Below, one piece after another: positions 23,887-35,020 of a DNA stretch of 64,000 bases (positions are counted from its first letter, which is position 1; every line of letters begins with the position of its first letter). This stretch comes from Aphelenchoides besseyi (lineage: Eukaryota; Nematoda; Chromadorea; Rhabditida; Aphelenchoididae): positions 6,262,001-6,326,000 of the forward strand of contig JAMPIQ010000003.1 of NCBI GenBank assembly GCA_024699855.1, in the 5' to 3' direction. The notes beneath the pieces are model-generated. The model made no database searches, was not told where the DNA came from, and was given only the letters and a program-made list of their open reading frames with translations. The position numbers were made by a program, and so were the translations under genes.

Positions 23887-26023
23887 ATGGTCAAATTTAC
23901 GAATTTGACGATTCCAAAATGTTTCCTCACAATACTAACCATCAGTCTTCTCTCAACTCTTAACGTTCTGAGTTCTCGTCTCAGCTATTTCGGTTATCAT
24001 CTCTATCGTTTCGTACCGGAAAACAATGTTCTCGACTACTTGAATAGTGAAATCGAACCAAAGACGAATCGATTTGATGTAAGTTCACGTTTAAAACGTT
24101 TAAGCTTAAAAAAGAGCTTTAGGCAAACGGTCAGAGAATGCCGATGATCGATGTTTGGTCAGAGCCGAGTAGACGAGGAGGTCACGCCGAAGTGCTTGTT
24201 GGTAGGTTCAAAACATCGAAATATTCATCTTGATGATAAACTTGCAGCTCCCGAGTATGTTGACGATTTCTTGGATATTCTCACTGAACATTCAGTCAAG
24301 AATATTAAAATGATCAAAGCGAACATTCAACAGTAAGACCAATCCTTCGTTCCTAATCTTTTGATCATTTCAGAGAGTTTACTAACGAGCAAAACCAACT
24401 TTTACGAGAAAAACGAAGAAGACGACGACGCCGAAACGTGTCGGCTCCAAAAACTCCAAAAGAACTTCGACGTTTCGATTTGTTCAATTATCATCGATAC
24501 AACGAGATTGTGGACCATTTGCGTGTGTTGTCCGCCTACAAACCTCAAATGCTCACCTATCTGGAGATCACAAAAACATTCGAAGGTCGAGATCTTGTAG
24601 GCGTAAAAGTAAGTTTTTAATTGGTCCCCGACGTCACAGAAGTCACAAACTCTATTCGAACAAATGACGAAAATGTTCGTTTACGAAAAGTTTCCACCTG
24701 CTTAGTGTGCAGATAAACGAATCAAAATGACAAACATCGTGAATTCAATTAAAAATCTGAATTGACGAAACGATTTACGCAATCAACTTTCAGGTAACTG
24801 CTCCGAATTCAAAGAAACAGAAGTCGACGATTTTCATCGATGCAGGTGTTCACGCACGGTTTGTATTTGAATTTGAATGAACTTGAAGAACAATATTTTA
24901 CAGCGAATGGATAGCACCTGCAACTGCGTTGTACATGTTAGATCAACTGGTGAATGAGTACGAAACAAATTCGCAAATCCAATGGCTGTTAGAAGAATTC
25001 GATTTTATCATTGTACCTGTGGCCAATCCAGACGGCTATGAATATTCATTTAAAGGTCAGTATGCGTATCTTTAAATCCTGTTGTCTGATCTTATTATCC
25101 ATCAGAAACAAACCATTGGGTTTATATTGGATTTGTGGGGGTGCTTATTCCAAGCTATTTAACATTCTTTAGGAGATTTGTGTCTCAATCGCACATTTAC
25201 AGTTCAATTTGCAGATCGTATTTGGCGTAAAACTCGTTCACGCAACAACAATGTTAGCCACTGGTGTGTTGGCGCTGACGCAAATCGCAACTGGGCGTAT
25301 CGTTGGGGAGGTAAGTAATTCCAAACGAAAATATGTGATTTATAAGTTTGAAAACATGGCTTTGTATTCTCGACCATTTATAAAGTAGATTAAGTCGAGA
25401 CAAAATACTACGGAGATTATCTTCCTTGTTTTTCACTTCCCGGTTTAACAGATGGATGTCTTTCAGAAGCCGGTGCCAATCGTTCCCCATGCTCCAATAT
25501 CTACGCTGGTCAGAAAGCATTCTCTGAACCCGAGAGTTTGGGATTAATGGAATTCATCAAAAACAAAGTGCACGATCTGAAAGTCTACGCGTCTCTTCAT
25601 GCTTATGGCCAAGTCTTTCTGAGCCCTTGGGGTTTTACAAACGAAAAACCGTCAAATTATCGAGATCAACAGTTGGCTGCACGTTATGCGGTTGAAGCGA
25701 TTCAGAACACTACTGGTGCGAAATACACGTACGGTTCAATATCTGAAGTCATGTGTAAGTTGAAGTTATCATTAAAACTCACTAATTTACTGCTTTTAGA
25801 TCCCGCATCCGGAACGTCAATTGATTACATGCAAAATCTCGGTGTTCCCTACATTTACGGAATTGAGCTGAGACCTGAAGATTCGAGTTCCATTGGATTC
25901 GCTATTCCGCCAAATCAAATCGAACCCACTGGTCGTGAGATGATGGCGGCCTTCATTCGAATCGCCGAATACGTCAAAGGATTGTTGCCGAAAAGAAAGT
26001 ATTTGAAACGAAAACGGCAGTAG
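23887..26023 (+). CDS. Secreted M14 metallocarboxypeptidase (A/B type) with propeptide
   Basis: Zinc carboxypeptidase that removes C-terminal residues from peptides, made as a secreted zymogen. The N-terminus MVKFTNLTIPKCFLTILTIS is a signal sequence (start chosen at the ATG directly after a ttttag). An activation domain follows, then a polybasic run REKRRRRRRN near 24405-24435, a probable furin-type cleavage site. The catalytic domain has the zinc ligands in HAREW (24853 and across the next intron at about 24900) and in SLHAYGQ (near 25590). It also has substrate-binding arginines in WRKTRS and ANRNWAYRWGG (25225-25310) and the general base glutamate in IELRP (near 25870). All expected active-site residues are therefore present. 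The final exon ends with a Lys/Arg-rich tail at TAG 26021; a polyadenylation-like AATAAA occurs near 26147. Confidence 0.94.
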
Positions 26024-26167
26024 AATCGGTTATATTAATTTTGTTTCATTAATTCGGGTATCTTTTTTGTACATACCGCATATTACTAGTCACGGTGTTC
26101 TACGTTTGGTCTAATTCACAAAACCGGTTACTTTTTTATTCGATTCAATAAATAATCTTACAATTAA

Positions 26168-27262
26168 TCAGTGGCTATTACGTGGATGCAAGTACTTCGG
26201 TAAACTCAATCGATTTAACGGTTTCGGCACTCCGAGTGTCTCACTGAACAGCATCAGCATTAACTCTGAGCTCCTTTTTGCTGCCGTTGGATTGTACGAA
26301 CACCCGGGACTGGCATTCGGATTACTCGAGTCTGAAATATCAACTCAAATAATAAATCCTTAGGTGTTACTTGGTATTGCAAAGTCCTCTTCTGCTTCGG
26401 AATAACGAACAAATTGGAAATCCGCTTGACGTTCGCGGAGCTCAAATAACAAACTTTCAACCTAAAATGTTTATTTGACGAGCTTCTTTCCATTAATGTT
26501 CAACCAACTTCTTTGTTCGATGTCTCATCCAAATCGCCATGAAGAATCAACAACTTAGATTGAATGGGTTCTACATTTGCGTAGTCCATTAAAGATGTTA
26601 GTATTCCGTGAAACACCACTCCACATTTTATTCCAAAGTTGTTTCGAGCCAAATCCAGACAACACATCCCACCAAATCCGAAGCCGATAGCTGCTAACTG
26701 AAGTTTCTTGTTGAACACCAAAATTACAGTTTAATTGACCTTGTTGTTGTTAACAAACGGTAAAGAAGAAACGTAACTAAGCACCGCTTTCAATCGGCTT
26801 CTAAAAGACTAGTCATTGATTTCCTATTCAAATCGAAAATACCTGAGCAATGTATTCCTGTTTTCTGCGTAAATACGCGCACAATTGACTCCTTCTTCTT
26901 TTGTTGTATTCCTGACATATGCGCCGTAGATGTCAGCAGCAAAGCCGATCAGATTGTGCTGAAACATACCTTAATAAGCACAACTCTAGCTAACGAATAC
27001 CTTAGCCATGAATTTCGCTCGTTTCTTCTCAAAATCCGTAAGACCCATCGACGTGTGAAATCTAAATTTCTCTTTATTCTATCGACTTACGTATTTCTCA
27101 CATTATTACGGCTGGAACGAGATCTTCTTTTTTTAAGCTAAAATCACGAAATGAGCCACCAAATTAGCGATCGTATTTTTACTTTTTAGGTCTGGCTAAG
27201 AAGCCTTGTAGTGTTTGATTTCCATCGCGGTAAATTCGTTTACTTGTCAGAATAACGGACAT
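26168..27262 (-). CDS. Dienelactone hydrolase paralog with degraded active site
   Basis: Clear paralog of the gene at 12828-13782, with matching exon layout and N-terminus (MSVILTSKRIYRDGNQTLQG versus MSINVEHKVYKDGDDELRG). Downstream pieces are LVPAVIM, MGLTDFEKKRAKFMAK, HNLIGFAADIYGAY, AAIGFGFGGMCCLDLA, LLILHGDLDE and DFQFVRYSEAEEDFAI. Compared with the intact paralog, the nucleophile motif GFCFGG reads GFGFGG, replacing the catalytic cysteine by glycine (TTC GGA TTT, near 26670). The LHGF motif reads EEDF, removing the catalytic histidine (near 26390). The Asp-bearing strand is retained. The frame is open with plausible introns, so it appears to be an expressed pseudoenzyme rather than a pseudogene. 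It ends at TGA 26168. Confidence 0.8.
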
Positions 27263-27717
27263 TACAACCAATTGAACAGCTGCAATTTTACGACACGAAA
27301 ACTCCAAATACTCAATCCTATGGCCCAATTAGTGGCTGTCGAATGTGTCGAGAGAAAGACTGCTGTTTTCTGTTGGTTTCACAAGAAGCCAACAAACTTT
27401 ACGAAATGAGAATCGAGTGTGTGAAAAATTGTATTCTTGTGAATTTAATAGACGATACATGCGGGTATTCTACTGTTCTCATAAGCACCATTATGTTTTT
27501 GCTGGGCATTTCTATGCAGAACAGGTTCTTGTAGTCAAGAACGAACTTTCAAAAACAACTGTTACAGTTAGTAACCAACTGAATAGTATAGTTCATGTTT
27601 ATAACCAGATTTTCTAGTTGTTTCCAATCAGACAAAACAAACATGACGACATGTCGTTTGTCACGTTCCATTTCAATGCAAGTGATCGGCTTGTTTTTCT
27701 GACTTTTAAGTCTGAAA

Positions 27718-28829
27718 ATGTCAAGTACGGCAGTTAAAACTTCGACTGGACTTAGAGCTGTGATTACCGGAGCTTCTTCGGGGTTAGGTAAGTTCGCATT
27801 CTTATCAGTTTGGATTTTGCCGTTTCAGGTTTTCACACGCTCAAACGACTATGTCTTTCTGGTTCGTTTGATCAAATCATTGGTTTGGGTCGCAAAGTTG
27901 AAGTCGCAGAACAGACGCTTCGCAATGAGTTTCCTACAAACGAAACAAAAGTCGAATTTCTGTCGTGTGATCTCAGTAAACCGTCAGAAGTAAGAAAAAC
28001 AGCATCGAAGATTCGAGAAAAGCTATCAAGCATAGACGTTCTACTAAATAACGCCGGAATCATGGCCCACCCATATGCTGTATGTCTGAATACTCAAAGA
28101 AATCAGCTTGTCTTTTAGTTCACCGAAGACGATTTGGAATTGCACTTTGCAGTCAACCATCTCGGACATTTTTTGGTTTGGTTGCTTTTAGGAGTTTCTA
28201 ATTAAACTCTGACATTTAGCTGACCACTTTATTACTTGACATGATGGCTAACGATTCACGGATAATCAACGTGTCTTCTGGTTTTTACAAACAAGTTTGT
28301 TTTATAGTTATTTTGTTTTGTTGATTGTTGAAGTTTAGTGTCGCGAAGTTCCAACGCTCCAAACGGTTCATGCCAAATACAAACCTCAACTATCGCCGAA
28401 GCTCTTCTATGCTCAATCCAAATTGGCAAACGCTTTGTTCACAAAAGCATTGTCCAATCACATTACTCGTAATGCTGCCAATTTGCCAACCATCAAAGTA
28501 ATGTGTGTAAGACCGGGATTCATTCGCGGAACAGAACTCGGTCGTTATCACAATCAGTATCTTCGCTGGCTGGCTACTCCGTTGATTTATCTTGTTGCTA
28601 AAGATATCAATTTTGTAAGTTTGAGCCCAAATTTGCTAGTTCAATCAGAATTTAGGGCACGAACACAATGGTTCACTTGGCTCTTGCATCGGCATCCGAA
28701 CTCGAAGACGGTAAAATGTATTACAATTGTGCGGTGGAAGAATACAACGAACTGGTCACTGATGAAGCTGCCGAACAGTTGTGGAAACTCTCAGAGAGTT
28801 TGCTCGAAAACGTGAAATCAGAAGAGTGA
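27718..28829 (+). CDS. Short-chain dehydrogenase/reductase, retinol dehydrogenase-like
   Basis: NAD(P)-dependent oxidoreductase of the classical SDR superfamily, closest in pattern to RDH11-14/WWOX-type retinol and lipid dehydrogenases. Exons give the cofactor motif TGASSGLG (27757-27786, split by an intron after the second glycine), DLSKPSEVRK, NNAGIMAHPY (near 28060), NHLGHF, INVSSGFYK with the catalytic serine (near 28270) and YAQSKLAN with the catalytic Tyr and Lys (28410-28430). VRPGFIRGTELGR follows. The last exon ends SLLENVKSEE at TGA 28827-28829. No clear N-terminal membrane anchor is present, unlike vertebrate RDH11-14. The catalytic triad is complete, so it is probably active. Confidence 0.92.
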
Positions 28830-29224
28830 AATAGGACAATTTAGCTGTATACTCTCATTTTTATGTACAATGTAACTGCGGGTTATGGATAAACAAAAAT
28901 GGAATTACCATTTTATGCCCACAATATTGCGTGTCATGGCGGAAATAAACATTCACGTTTCGAAATCGAATGGTAGTAGTCTCTCTTGCCTATTAACAGT
29001 TCTGTTGTCACGCGAGTATTATCTCCGCTCCGTGAAATGATCCCGGTCGATTGCTGTGGTTGCAATAACCGGGAACGAAAGAGCAAAAAACAGAAACTAA
29101 AATTGTTTGCTTTTCCTCGTACTCTTGAAACCGCCCATTCGATCAAAAGTTTCGGTTATTTTCCGCTCTTTGTTCGTCTGTTTTGTAACAGTTTTTACAA
29201 CAAGTTTCGGCAAAACATTTCAAT

Positions 29225-30430
29225 ATGCAATTGTTTCTTTTGGACACCTTCTCTCCAATCTTATTTCAAGTTTGATTGTGGTCAAAAGATGAGTGTAACC
29301 TTCGGCTTTAGGGCAATACGGCAGCTGTTGTGCTATTGGATAAGGTAAAATACCTTCAATATAACTAATTTGCCTTTTTCAGACAAATGAAATAAACGAG
29401 CGTCAAAAGCAGAATTTGGCATCAGAATTTAAATGTGTAACCGCGTTTCCACAACCGATCGATACTGACGATTTCTTAACAGGTGATTAGTGTATCTAAC
29501 TACCGTATGTTTCTTTTGCAGCCAAACGCTTCAAATTGAACGTTTTCACTGAAGACGAAAAGTTGTTAGTTAGTGAGGGTGCTCTATCGGTTGTTCACGT
29601 GTTGCATAACTCAAGTAACCAGTGATGCTAGAAGAAAAAAAGTTGTGATTTTTCTTTCAGAGAACCCAAACGAAGAGTTCGAGTTTGAAACGACTATCGG
29701 AGATGTGAAAGGACGAGTTGGAAAACACGATTTTAGTACTTTGATATTTCCTTCTCTCGAGATCTTTACTCTCGATTCACATAAACAACAGTTAACGGAA
29801 AAGTTGCCAACAGTCGCTGATCCAAATGGAGTTGGCAAGAAAATTGCAGATCTGTTACCTCCGGGAATTATGGTCAATCAACTCGTTTATTGTCCAAAGT
29901 TAAAATATCTTTTGATTGCACTTGATCAAGCAACTTCTCAGTGAGTTTCTATTTATATTTTATGGACGGTAATTGATCACTTAGCGAACAATTTATGTCT
30001 TTAAAACTACCACGTGATCAGCTTCTGCTTATTGATCTCGAAGGTACAAGTGTTCGCGCCGTTATTGTCACGTTCCATTACATACCCGCTTCGGGAAGTG
30101 AGGAAGTTCAAAGCGTCCAGGAACTGTTGCCTCTAATTTCTGAACCGGATTACGTGGTGCGAGTATTTGATTGGGGTCAATCGGGTGATTACACTTCAAG
30201 CGGCGATGTACAATTAGTCGCTGCATCATTTTGGGCGACGGTTTACAACCGAACAAATAACTTAAAAGGTACATTTGACTTCAATGATTATGTGTCGAGT
30301 TTTAGCTTGTCAATTTCATCGACGACGAGCCGCTGAATTTCGAGTTGAATTGCGCGATGGTGCGATTGAGATTTCGGGCCAATCGCTTGTCGTGTTCAAT
30401 GGTTTCATTAGCGAGCGTTGTCTTCAATAG
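29225..30430 (+). CDS. PhzF/PBLD family protein with altered catalytic positions
   Basis: Phenazine-biosynthesis-like domain protein (PBLD, PhzF isomerase fold). The small first exon begins MQLFLLDTFSPILFQ at 29225 and splices in phase to GNTAAVVLLDK (29312-29344), the equivalent of GNPAAVCLLE in animal PBLD. Further exons carry FEFETTIGDVKGRVGKHDF (compare FVTLSGELRARR), LLLIDLEGTSVRAVIVTFHY, VVRVFDWGQSGDYTSSGD, FWATVYNRTNN and CQFHRRRAAEFRVELRDG, ending NGFISERCLQ at TAG 30430. Family-typical catalytic elements are not conserved. The region of LSETAF reads KCVTAF, losing the glutamate; the CGHAT motif is replaced by SEGAL, losing the histidine; and EDPVTGSAH is degenerate. It may be a non-catalytic or re-purposed member. 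Adjacent small open frames support the exon order. Confidence 0.75.
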
Positions 30431-30637
30431 CCGCCCAAGTCCGAAAGCATTCTGCACAACCCAATTACCCAGTAATCAGTTTGTATTTGAGCGATTAGCC
30501 GTTTGATTATTGATATGAATGGAATGTTTTATTTCTGCTATCTAGTTTGCATCTTACAATAAATTAATGATGACTCGTTTTCGAATATGAATGCGGAATC
30601 ACAAATTCTACCCGTGGATTTTCACCGAAAGCTGCGA

Positions 30638-32190
30638 TCATTGGGCTTCACTTCCGGTCCAGAGTTTGTAGCCGACCTTTTTCGAGAAGAAAAGTCCATG
30701 AGAATTATCGAAATAGAGTCGATAGACACCCGGCTCAGAGATCGAGATCTGCAACAGCTTTGTTTCCAATTCAATTCTCATAACACTTACGGTGCGAACT
30801 TCGGGCACAAATTCGGTCAACAAGCGAAATTTGGGCCAAATCAAACGCTCATCTTTCAAACGAATAACCCAGAAGTCAAGATCCCCGCTACTGCTTTTCC
30901 ACCACCATTTCAGCTTTCCACCTTTCACGTCCACGTCAATAAAAGCCTGATTTCGAGCTCGTACATTGATCTCTTTTAATTCGGAGATATCCGAGGGATC
31001 AGTTTCCTTCGAATAATACAATTCTGTTGGAATTTGTCCTCCCAAACGAACATTTCCGAACGATGTCTCTGATGGACGTGTACCGCCCCAATGCTCATAG
31101 AGTATGTTCTCATCAATCGACTCCTAAACTTCGAAATGTTTCTGTTATGCGTCTGCTAATGACCTTGAGTTTGGTTTTCCAATCCGATCCCAGAAACGTT
31201 ATTTTCTTTTGTGTTTCTGTAGCAAGAACGGGATTTATGAGGACCCAAATTGTTGATAGAAAGATCGGCGCATTGATAATGAAAATCTTCCGCACAACAT
31301 CGGGAAACATCTGAAAAACGATTCCCGTCACTCGCTTCCTATTAACATCTTTGCTTGATCTACAGATTTAACAAGACTTTAAAAACCATTTTTGTAGACA
31401 AATTGATGTTAATAAAAAGGTTAACATCTTAAAATAGTACCTCTTGCAACTGAGCCAACATTGCGGTGATTACTTTGACCGATTTCAACGAGATGTTGTC
31501 TCTAGACAATCCGTCCAGATCGATAATCAATACCTAAAACTGCGGTCGTTAAACATCGACACGTTTGCTGTTTACCGTCCCGCATTGTCGACCCGTTTGA
31601 CGTTCCTTTTCACTGAAATCAACTTCAGCAAATTTGATTAGAAAGTTGCTCACTTCAACAGCATCTGAACGGCATAGCTTTCGGCGATTCGAGAAACAAA
31701 CAAATCGGAAATTTTGACACTGCTCATCAGCCCCGGACCATCCAATTTGCCTAGACATTGTAATGAAACGATATTCCCGTCCAGATCGTAGCCCAACAGA
31801 CTACCAGGCAAATAGTGCGTAGGTTCAGCCGTGATTTGATCACAATAAGCGGTAATTCTGAAGGGAACTTGTAATCCAAAATCTTATTGTTTTGCTACTT
31901 TTCAATGCTCGAAAAATCTTGTTTGGTCAAATTCAGGGCACTGATCGTGCTAAGCGCTGTTCGTAGTCGTGGAACAACCGAATCTGCAGTCAGAAAGAGT
32001 TATTCGTAACACTCATTTCACTACCGATCTCACGGTTCCATCCAATCAACCAACGTAACAGAGTTCTTTCGTCATAATCGGGAACCAACTTCAGTTCTTC
32101 TTTTAGTTGACTACGCAGCTCCTCGATTAGCACCTGGTCATCGTTGCTTATTGTCGTTGACTGGAGATTGTCCGCAATTTCTGCTGTCAT
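30638..32190 (-). CDS. SEC14-like CRAL-TRIO plus GOLD domain protein
   Basis: Cytosolic lipid-binding and transfer protein of the SEC14L/CTG type. Start at ATG 32190 (MTAEIADNLQST), followed by a CRAL-TRIO N-terminal segment LVPDYDERTLLRWLIGW. The lipid-binding domain includes GYDLDGNIVSLQCLGKLD (near 31790) and VLIIDLDGLSRDNISLKSVK (near 31530), then VVRKIFIINAPIFLSTIW and KKITFLGSDWK (31170-31310). The junction YEHWGGT resembles the LPxEYGG signature of SEC14 proteins. The C-terminal GOLD domain contains SISEPGVYRLYFDNSHG (near 30700) and KVGYKLWTGSEAQ, ending at 30638. A tttcag just upstream of the ATG suggests an additional 5' non-coding exon. Confidence 0.88.
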
Positions 32191-33833
32191 TTGCACTGAA
32201 AACCACTCTATGTTGATAGACAGATTTCAACACTCGACCTCCGTTCAAATCGACACGTGAGAATGTTTGCTGATCAGAAATACGCGCTTTTCCAACAAAG
32301 CTTTCAAGCGACTCGAAAGCAAAAGTTCGTTCGAATCGCTAAAATTTGGGTTCCAAACTCCCGCTCTTCACCAAACAGAAAGAAACACGGAGCTTCGAAA
32401 ATACGCGCCGATTTGCAGGAAAAACAAAAACACGAGATTCCCAGCCGCTCGAAAAGCCACCAAAACAACAAATCTCTTGGAACAAATTTACGACGGAACC
32501 TTCGCGGAATTTACTTTTCGTATTCGCGTAGCAACGAACATCAAAAATGCGCGTTGGTGAGGAGCAAAAAAGCGAAAAACTTCTCTCCATTCGACTTCAT
32601 CTCGTCGCTTAACCACGAGAACAAAACGGCAGCCGAGAACTCGAGAGGTCTGGGACACTGAAATTTCTCTAACCAATTTGCCTGATACTCCCGTTCATAT
32701 CGTCGTTAACCGACTGCTCGCAACGCAGTCAATTGGACGAACTGTTCAGGTTAATTGAACGAAATATAAGCCGTTCACACCTGCTTACGATTCAGAAGTC
32801 GGTCACAGCTGCACAAACGAGCTGCAAGTGCAAATCCTCGCAGATAACTCAAAATCTCTTCAATTGACAGAAATTCACCAATGAAAAAGATCACGAATTC
32901 TTATAAGAAAACGTTTTCATTGGAATCGTCACCGTTGGATCTTCTCGTTCGCTCATCTCCGTCGACCCCAAAGAGAAATGACGTCAATAAGAAATGCGCA
33001 TCGCCGTCGAGATTTGGTGGCCGTTTTCATTAATCAAACAAAGGAATAACAATGCTGCAATGTTTTCAATAAGATCGTCGTTTAAAACAACACTTTAACG
33101 TCTCAATAATTTCTTGGATTTTAACTGTGATCAATCCAGATACTTGAGAAGATTTAAGGTTCAACGTCTTCACATTCCCAGAATCTGGAAACCTTTTAGT
33201 ACGCTTAGGATTTAGTTACTTGATTGTTTTGATTTAAAGTTGCATGATTGGCGTCATAAATAACTTCGTCGGGTGTTAAAGTTCGTGTGTTACTGTAGAG
33301 AAATTTCCAGAAACCCGTGTTTGCTTGATCAGATCTTTCGATCTTAACACTTCGTTTTACAACACAAACATCTCCATCTCCGGCCCTTTTACTTTGGCGC
33401 AATCTCCAAAACAAAATTGAGGGCCGTCGTCGACGGTCTGCAACGAACATTCCGCCCACTTTCATTTTTTGCACCCTTCATTTCCTTGTGATCAGCAGCT
33501 ACGCACTGTGCAATTCAAGGGAATTCCGATCGTATTGGCCCTCGCACACCGCCGTTGTGGGCGTTTCGTAAGAAAGCGAAATGACCCAAACTGAACAGTC
33601 ACTTAAACGGCAGTTAAAAGCGACTCATCTCTGCGAAGTGATGGCTGATTTGCGTTCATTCTTTCCGCTCACCTTTCCTATTTACTTCTTCCCACAACTC
33701 TCCAGTTATGATTTTGTGCTTTGCGTGATTGTAGAAAGAGAGCTTGAAATGATTTCATTGATTTCAGCATCGTACAGCAACAATCACGGGTAACACCGTC
33801 GATTCAACGAACACCTCCAAAAAAACTCGAAAG
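32191..33833. other. Intergenic region, divergent promoters
   Basis: Between the minus-strand SEC14-like gene and the plus-strand Y-box gene, so it should hold both promoters. Contains a few open frames of 60-130 codons (for example 32257-32661) with biased Lys/Ser/Arg composition and no family resemblance. No RNA gene or repeat recognised. Confidence 0.4.
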
Positions 33834-34614
33834 ATGTCTGACGTTGACGCCAAAGAATCAGCACCATCCGTTCACGCCATTGAGCGCGGAATTGGCGGTC
33901 GAGTCAAATGGTTTTCGATCGTGAGCGGTAAGTTGAAAGTAGTCTGATCACTGCAAATAATTCGCGTTCTTTTCAGGATACGGTAAAACTGCAAAGCTGA
34001 AACCGCTCTCTAACTCAAAGTTGTTTAGGATTTATCAACCGTCGCGATACCAACGAAGATGTTTTCGTTCACGCGTCTGCGATCATTCAATGCAATCCGC
34101 GTCAACTTCACGCGTTGGATGCCGATCAAGAGTAAGTCATCAAGTACTTCCATCAGTTGCTAACATTTCGTCTCGTTTCAGAGTCGTTTTTGACGTCTGT
34201 GGAGACGCCAAAGGCAAACGCGCTGTTGCTGTTACCGGCCTTGATGGACTTCCAGTTCATGATACGCGTATCATCTTCCGCCGTTTTGGACGCCGCAACA
34301 ATCCGAACAAGCGTACTGGCGCAAAGAATCGCAACTCCAAAGAAATCAACAGCGCGGGCGACAGCAAAGAGAACAAAGGCAGTGAGAAAGAGACTCCGAC
34401 TACTACCGACGAAAAGGCCACCAGTCCAAAGAATCCAGCGGGTCGTCGCCGTCCAATGAAGCGCAACCAAAAGAAGAACAAGAAGATCGATGGTGAAGGC
34501 GAGTCGGGTGACCAAAATACCGATTCGGCGGCCAAAAAAGAACAAGAAGTCGAAGGCATCAAAACCGATGAGACCGTCGAATCGGACGTGAACAAGAAGG
34601 AAGTTACGGCATGA
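33834..34614 (+). CDS. Y-box (cold shock domain) RNA-binding protein
   Basis: Translation and mRNA-packaging factor of the Y-box family (C. elegans CEY-like). Starts MSDVDAKESAPSVHAIERG at 33834. The cold shock domain reads GGRVKWFSIVSG, YGFINRRDTNEDVFVHASAI, then VVFDVCGDAKGKRAVAVTG, matching the KWFN...GYGFI RNP1 and DVFVH RNP2 motifs. The tyrosine and glycine of GYGFI come from a 6-nt microexon at 33977-33982. The C-terminal half is low complexity: basic (RRFGRRNNPNKR, GRRRPMKRNQKKNKK) and Glu/Lys-rich stretches, as usual for Y-box proteins, ending at TGA 34612-34614. Exons are 33834-33927, 33977-33982, 34029 to about 34131, and about 34182-34614. Confidence 0.93.
33977..33982 (+). other. 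6-nt microexon of the Y-box gene
   Basis: GATACG lies between tttcag and gtaaaa. Joined to the upstream GAGCG and the downstream GATTTATC it restores S-G-Y-G-F-I-N; skipping it would keep the frame but delete Tyr-Gly of RNP1. Confidence 0.85.
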
Positions 34615-35020
34615 GGATTCAACAAGTACAATTAACGTTTACCCGTTTTCTTGTTCCCCGTTTCCCTTAATCCATGTTAAAAATGTTAACGTTTGCTGTT
34701 TATAAGTAAATTTGTTTGTTTTAACTTGATTGTCAACGATAATTAGAATATGGAAGTTCGAACAGCAAGATCTCAACAATTCGTCTAGATGTTCGTTTCT
34801 GCCAATCAGATTGTTTTGTTGTCAAATTAACTTTGGAGTAGCAATCGAAAGGTTGCTTATTGGTTAACAACGTCGTTACGATAAGAACTGTACATCACGA
34901 GAAGTCATTTTCCTCGTCACATTTGGGTGTGTTTTTCGATATTTAGAATCATAGTCAAAGAAAACGAATCCAATCGATGTTACCCGTTTATTAGTACAAG
35001 AATGAAAACAACTTAAAAGT

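Noticed and set aside
30068..30336. Frames antisense to the PhzF-like gene
   Set aside because: The plus-strand exons match the PBLD family with consistent splice phases.
32257..32661. 134-codon plus-strand frame MRMFADQKYALFQQ between the SEC14-like and Y-box genes
   Set aside because: Low-complexity Lys/Ser/Arg composition, overlapping frames equally open, no family resemblance.
34153..34631. Long minus-strand frames across the Y-box gene
   Set aside because: Antisense shadows of a Lys/Glu/Arg-rich coding region; no independent motifs.
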